Source of the DNA: CAZEIW01 sp964512305
GTDB lineage: Bacteria; Pseudomonadota; Gammaproteobacteria; Burkholderiales; Burkholderiaceae_F
Length of the DNA stretch: 36,489 nt
Assembly: GCA_964512305.1 (NCBI GenBank)
Contig: CAZEIW010000070.1
Span: forward strand, 1-36,489
Direction of reading: 5' to 3'
A program made the translations under genes and the position numbers. The notes under the pieces are model-generated. The model searched no databases. It was not told the origin of the DNA and saw only the letters and a program-made list of their open reading frames with translations. This document shows, in pieces, positions 33,002 to 36,489 of the stretch. How positions within the stretch are numbered: the first letter of the stretch is position 1; every line of letters begins with the position of its first letter.

Positions 33002-33889
33002 CTAGGGAAGAACCGCCTGGATCGCGGCACCCCATGCGCGCCCGAGCTTTTCGTAACCGCTGGTCTGCAGATGGATCTCGTTGGCCCAGTCACCGCTTGC
33101 GCCCGTAGTGCCGGCAGCGGCGCGCACCAGCGGCATCGCGGCGGTGTCGCAGACATGGACGTTGGGTAACGCCCGCGTCCCGCCATCGAAACTCCGAAGC
33201 AGCCCGCCCAGGCGCCCGACCAGTTCGTCCGAAAGCGCGTTCCAGTCGGCAGGCGGTATCCCGTATGCAGTCACGGCGGAGTACAGCCATGGACCGGAAA
33301 CGCCCCTGAGCGCGGGCGCGTCGCGCGGCGTCGGCAGGTTGTAGGTGTGGATGAAGAGCGGCTTGCCCTTCGCCGCCGTGCCGTCGGCATCGCGCAGCTG
33401 AACGAGGTGATCGAAGATCGCGACCATGTGGTCGCTGAAGGTCTGCCATCCGCGCTCGCTCACGTAGCGCAGGGGAACGGGTTTGGCCGGGTCCCACTCG
33501 TCGGCCCGCAGCAGCAACCGGAGCGCCGGGTCGCCCGCGGCCGCCTCGTACGTGACCTGGATGGCCTCGATCAGGTCATTGCCGCCGCCCGACATCAACA
33601 GCGCGTCCCAGCTCCAGTTGTCGCTGGCATCGTTGAGCAGCCGCTTCCAGTTGGCGTTTTCGACCTGGTCCACCATCTTCACCAGCGTCAGGCCGGGCAA
33701 GGCGCAGTTGACCGCACCGATCTGGGGCGCCGCGTCGATCTTCCCGATGAGGTTGGAATTGAACGGGTTCAGCGAGCCGATCGAAAACCAGGAGTCGCCC
33801 TGCGCCAGGAGCTTGTACTTGCAGTCGTCGAAGATGTGGATCGGATCCTGGAAGTACTGCATCGGCGAAAAGACCTTGATCTGCGACAC
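33002..33889 (-). CDS. SGNH/GDSL-like hydrolase
   Basis: A 295-residue protein with the SGNH hydrolase layout. The nucleophile motif is LLAQGDSWFSIG (Ser33, in GDSW rather than GDSL). The oxyanion motif is SGGGNDLIEA near residue 100, and the catalytic histidine motif is WANEIHLQTSGYEKLG near the C-terminus. In classical members the last motif is DxxH; here it is NEIH, with asparagine three residues before histidine. No signal peptide is seen, so a cytoplasmic or non-classically exported esterase is suggested. It is convergent with the DUF3300/DUF2950 cassette (75 bp or more between stops). The substrate cannot be predicted; lipid, acyl or acetyl ester hydrolysis is typical of the fold. Confidence 0.82.
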   Translation of the reverse strand: MSQIKVFSPMQYFQDPIHIFDDCKYKLLAQGDSWFSIGSLNPFNSNLIGKIDAAPQIGAVNCALPGLTLVKMVDQVENANWKRLLNDASDNWSWDALLMSGGGNDLIEAIQVTYEAAAGDPALRLLLRADEWDPAKPVPLRYVSERGWQTFSDHMVAIFDHLVQLRDADGTAAKGKPLFIHTYNLPTPRDAPALRGVSGPWLYSAVTAYGIPPADWNALSDELVGRLGGLLRSFDGGTRALPNVHVCDTAAMPLVRAAAGTTGASGDWANEIHLQTSGYEKLGRAWGAAIQAVLP

Positions 33890-34596
33890 GATGCGCCCTC
33901 CCCCCGGTGATTCGGCCCATTGAAGCAGCGACGGCTGGCCGCGATGAGACGCCGTACGGCGCCGGGATGCAAGGGACTATTCACGCGCGCCGGATCGGCC
34001 GTGGACATTCAAGCCGGCTTCCTTAAGGAAGCGCGCTGCCTCGAAAGAATCGTGTCATCAAGAGCCTCATGAAATCGGATGCCCGCATGCCTGCCGGCGA
34101 CGATCGGCCCCGCCCCCGAACGCGATGTCCTCGCGGGCACGTGCGAAGCGCCAGGCGGGGACTCGGAAGGCCGGGACCGCTTCGCCGAAATCCATCCGTC
34201 GCGCGCGACGTCGCAGCATGGAGTCGGCGCGCGCGCCGACGATAGCCAGGGCGCGCGATGCCCGCATTAGCCGGTATGCGGCGGCGGTACTTCATCCGAG
34301 CGGCGGATACGCGGATCGGCCGCGCTCTTTCATTCGCATGACGCCGGTTCGGCCTAACCCGCTCGATCATGTCATTGCATTGACAATCAATTAGAAGTCG
34401 GAAGGCTCCCCTGATCCGGGTCGGCTGTTTCTCGATCGACGATCCGGAGCGGCGAGTTCACCCTACATTTGCGCCCGGGAATGCCGAAGCAACGATCGGT
34501 TCCAACGTTGTGCTTCGGACCGCGAGCGGCCCAAATCGAGAGCAAGACAAACCGGGCCGCGCGGTCTGCGGATCGAGCGAGAGGGTGCAGAGACTC
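33890..34596. other. 707-bp intergenic region before the multiheme cytochrome
   Basis: No convincing gene. The longest frame (minus strand 34023-34370) is arginine-rich, lacks any family feature and looks spurious. The region holds a perfect 16-bp palindrome at 34017-34032 (separate entry). An AT-richer island at about 34365-34405 contains ATTGA-CAA-TCAAT (34379-34391) and a TTGACA without a matching -10 box. A promoter for the cytochrome gene is expected here but cannot be placed. The long leader upstream of the ATG at 34597 may carry regulatory RNA structure. Confidence 0.6.
34017..34032. promoter_or_regulatory. Perfect 16-bp palindrome
   Basis: GCTTCCTTAAGGAAGC is a perfect palindrome in the gap between the SGNH hydrolase gene and the cytochrome gene. 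There is no unpaired loop and no T-run, so it fits a dimeric regulator's operator better than a terminator. It lies 128 bp upstream of the hydrolase start codon (minus strand) and 565 bp upstream of the cytochrome start. Confidence 0.45.
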
Positions 34597-36489
34597 ATGC
34601 CGTTCAGGTCGTCGCCCGTTCGGGCATCGGCGACGCGCGAGCCCCCCGCTTTCGTCGGGCTGCTCGGGATTGCGGCGACCGGCACGCGACGCCTCGCGCT
34701 GGGCCTGCTCGCGCTGCTGGCCGGCGCCCTCGCCACCTGCGTGGAGCCGGCGCTGGCCCAAGGCGGAAGCAAGGGTTTCGATCACCTGACGACCGGCTTT
34801 CCCCTGACGGGTCAGCACCAGATCGTCCGCTGCGAAGAGTGCCACCTGCGCGGGATCTTCAAGGGCACGCCGGCTCAGTGCGTCTCGTGCCATGCGCCTG
34901 GGGCTTTCGTGACCGCGGTGATGATCCCCGGCAATCACATTCCGACCCGCATGCCCTGCGACACGTGCCACACGACGTCGAGCTTCTTCAACACGCGCTT
35001 CTCGCACGCGTCCGTGGTCGCGGGGACCTGCGCGACCTGCCACAACACCGTCTACGCCAAGGGCAAGCCCAGCGGTCACCTGGCGACCTCGGCCTCGTGC
35101 GACACGTGCCACACGACGGTCTCGTTCGTGAGTGCCACTCCGGCACTCCCCCTGGGCCACATCCCGACCGCGCAAGCGTGCTCGGTGTGCCACAACCCGG
35201 CAGCGTTCGTGCCGGCGGTGATGAATCACGCCGGCATCACGACCAACTGCACGGTGTGCCATGCCGCCGGCGCGGCCCCGATCGTCTTCACGATCCCGGG
35301 GCAGACCACTCAGAACGGCCAGACCATCGCAGTGACAAAGGGGGGCGTGCCGGTGTCGGTCGCGCCGGTGCCCCAGGGCGCAGGTCATATTCCGGGCACG
35401 GCATCGTGCGAGCTCTGCCACAAGGCCGGCTTTACGAGCTTCGCCGGCGGGCAAATGAGCCATTCCGGCATTACAGGCAGCTGCGCGACGTGCCACGGTG
35501 CCGGACTGAGCTTCAAGGGGGTCACCGCGCTGGTCACGCCGGCAACGCACCCGGTACATATTCCCATCCCGGGCGCCGAGGACTGCAGCGTCTGCCACGC
35601 CTCGACCTCCGCCTTTGGGCCCGCCACCGCGATGAACCATGCGGGCATCAGCAGCGGTTGCAGCAGCTGCCACGAGTCCGGATCGATCTTCTTCAACGTC
35701 GGCAACCTGGTCGTGCGGCCGTCCACTGCCACGGACCCCAATCACCCGACCACCGGCGACTGTTCGCAGTGCCACTCCGGCTTCACGGCCGGCGCGTTCA
35801 ACACGCTGACGACTCTGCCTGCCGGTCACATGGCGAACCCTGCGGGGACGGCCTGCACGGTGTGCCACACCACGCCCGGCAACTACTCCGCATACACGAT
35901 GGGAGCCAGCGGCCACGCCGGCATCACCAGCAGCTGCACCACCTGCCACGAAACCGGCAAGAGCTTCCTGAACATCACACCCTCGACCCTGGTCGAGCGT
36001 CCGGGTGCCACCGCGAACGGCATCACCCCGGCGGACGCGAACCACCCCACGACCGGCGATTGCGCCACCTGCCACAGCGGCTTCACCGCAGGCGCATTCA
36101 ACACGCTCGCAAGCCTGCCCGCCGGTCATATGCCGAACCCGGCCGGGACCGCTTGCACCGTGTGCCACGGCACAGGCACTTATGCCGCGTACACGATGGG
36201 GGCCGCGGGCCACGCGGGCATTGGCAGCAGCTGTGCCACCTGCCACGAGGCGGGCAGAAGCTTCCTGAACCTTACCGCTTCGACCCTGGTCGAGCGGCCA
36301 GGAAGCACCGCCAGCGGCATCACCCCAGCCGACACGAACCACCCGAGTACGGGCGACTGCTCGGGCTGCCACTCCGGCTTCACCACCGGAGCGTTCAACA
36401 CCCTCACGACGCTACCCGCTGGCCATATGCCCAACCCTGCAGGGACGGCCTGCACGGTCTGTCACACCACGCCGGGCAACTACACGGCG
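34597..36489 (+). CDS. Large multiheme c-type cytochrome, truncated by window edge
   Basis: The frame is open for 631 codons from ATG at 34597 to the last base, with no stop, so only the N-terminal part is seen. It has a long signal peptide (hydrophobic core GLLALLAGALATCVEPALAQ, cleavage likely after residue 54). Nineteen CxxCH covalent haem-binding motifs follow, the first at residue 79 (CEECH) and the last at 36451 (CTVCH). Eighteen of the 19 have another histidine 4-8 residues before the first cysteine, as expected for bis-histidine haems. Early haems alternate between HIP-type and HAGI-type units; later ones form about 100-residue three-haem repeats. It should be exported and loaded with haem in the periplasm, and may carry electrons across or outside the envelope. 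I know no named family that fits with certainty. A very long antisense frame here is a repeat artefact. Confidence 0.92.
   Translation, partial: MPFRSSPVRASATREPPAFVGLLGIAATGTRRLALGLLALLAGALATCVEPALAQGGSKGFDHLTTGFPLTGQHQIVRCEECHLRGIFKGTPAQCVSCHAPGAFVTAVMIPGNHIPTRMPCDTCHTTSSFFNTRFSHASVVAGTCATCHNTVYAKGKPSGHLATSASCDTCHTTVSFVSATPALPLGHIPTAQACSVCHNPAAFVPAVMNHAGITTNCTVCHAAGAAPIVFTIPGQTTQNGQTIAVTKGGVPVSVAPVPQGAGHIPGTASCELCHKAGFTSFAGGQMSHSGITGSCATCHGAGLSFKGVTALVTPATHPVHIPIPGAEDCSVCHASTSAFGPATAMNHAGISSGCSSCHESGSIFFNVGNLVVRPSTATDPNHPTTGDCSQCHSGFTAGAFNTLTTLPAGHMANPAGTACTVCHTTPGNYSAYTMGASGHAGITSSCTTCHETGKSFLNITPSTLVERPGATANGITPADANHPTTGDCATCHSGFTAGAFNTLASLPAGHMPNPAGTACTVCHGTGTYAAYTMGAAGHAGIGSSCATCHEAGRSFLNLTASTLVERPGSTASGITPADTNHPSTGDCSGCHSGFTTGAFNTLTTLPAGHMPNPAGTACTVCHTTPGNYTA
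35740..36489 (+). repeat. Tandem three-haem modules in the cytochrome
   Basis: Units start at NHPTTGDC or NHPSTGDC: 35740 (300 bp), 36040 (297 bp) and 36337 (cut by the window end). Each holds three CxxCH motifs in the order HPxTGDC-type, GHMxNPAGTAC-type and GHAGIxSSC-type, then SFLNxTxSTLVERPG and ATANGITPAD-like linker. Units one and two are about 80 percent identical in protein by eye, pointing to recent duplication. The array may continue beyond the window. Confidence 0.9.

Noticed and set aside
34023..34370. 115-codon arginine-rich minus-strand frame in the long intergenic gap
   Set aside because: Composition typical of a spurious high-GC frame, no ribosome site and no recognisable motif.
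34379..34391. ATTGA-CAA-TCAAT as an FNR/Anr box
   Set aside because: The half-sites are too close; the family site is TTGAT-N4-ATCAA, 14 bp long.
34380..34408. TTGACA as a sigma-70 -35 box for the cytochrome gene
   Set aside because: No -10-like hexamer at 16-18 bp; only the AT-rich context is notable.
34387..36372. 661-codon minus-strand open frame opposite the cytochrome
   Set aside because: It is the antisense of a repeated, GC-rich coding array; its repeats mirror the haem modules and it has no family features.

Overview
The window is a high-GC chromosomal segment from a betaproteobacterium, most likely of the order Burkholderiales or a close relative. The evidence is gene order: rnfH-ratA next to smpB, ppsA/ppsR, and the run rpsB-tsf-pyrH-frr-uppS-cdsA-dxr-rseP-bamA-skp-lpxD-fabZ-lpxA-lpxB-rnhB followed by an RNA methyltransferase, with map and glnD beside it. 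From memory, this is the usual betaproteobacterial arrangement. There are no rRNA or tRNA genes, insertion sequences or CRISPR arrays.

Layout. (1) 157-4743: rnfH and ratA (minus), smpB (plus, divergent from ratA), then ppsA (minus) and its regulator ppsR (plus) reading away from each other across 66 bp that hold a 13-bp inverted repeat. (2) 4930-10800: an accessory block inserted into the conserved backbone. It has a small secreted protein, then a five-gene minus-strand operon (Tat-exported metallophosphoesterase, cytochrome b561, YceI, ECF sigma factor, zinc-binding anti-sigma factor) with nearly every junction overlapping, a small unknown protein, and a cyclopropane fatty acid synthase-like enzyme. 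(3) 10941-26300: one very long minus-strand gene train from rpsB to an RNA methyltransferase. It joins translation (rpsB, tsf, frr), UMP synthesis (pyrH), isoprenoid, undecaprenyl and phospholipid precursors (dxr, uppS, cdsA), envelope stress proteolysis (rseP), outer-membrane protein assembly (bamA, skp) and lipid A synthesis (lpxD, fabZ, lpxA, lpxB), with rnhB and an RNA methyltransferase at the end. (4) 26581-30117: map and glnD on the plus strand, map divergent from rpsB.

(5) 30230-36489: a second accessory region. It has a DUF3300-DUF2950-small protein cassette with overlapping genes, a short repeat-encoding reading frame, a convergent SGNH/GDSL-like hydrolase, and about 700 bp without a convincing gene. 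After that comes the start of a very large multiheme c-type cytochrome that runs off the window's right edge. The visible 631 codons contain a signal peptide and 19 CxxCH haem-binding motifs. Eighteen of these are preceded by another histidine at short, near-constant spacing, and the C-terminal part is a tandem array of about 100-residue three-haem modules. This is the most unusual gene in the window and the best candidate for something not well described, possibly an electron-transfer wire.

Smaller oddities are a 60-bp patch of very low GC and rare codons inside ppsA, a possible autoregulatory ECF promoter, a structured rpsB leader, a terminator-like hairpin between rpsB and tsf, an ACGCAA repeat cluster before rseP, and a strong local excess of the hexamer CGATCG.
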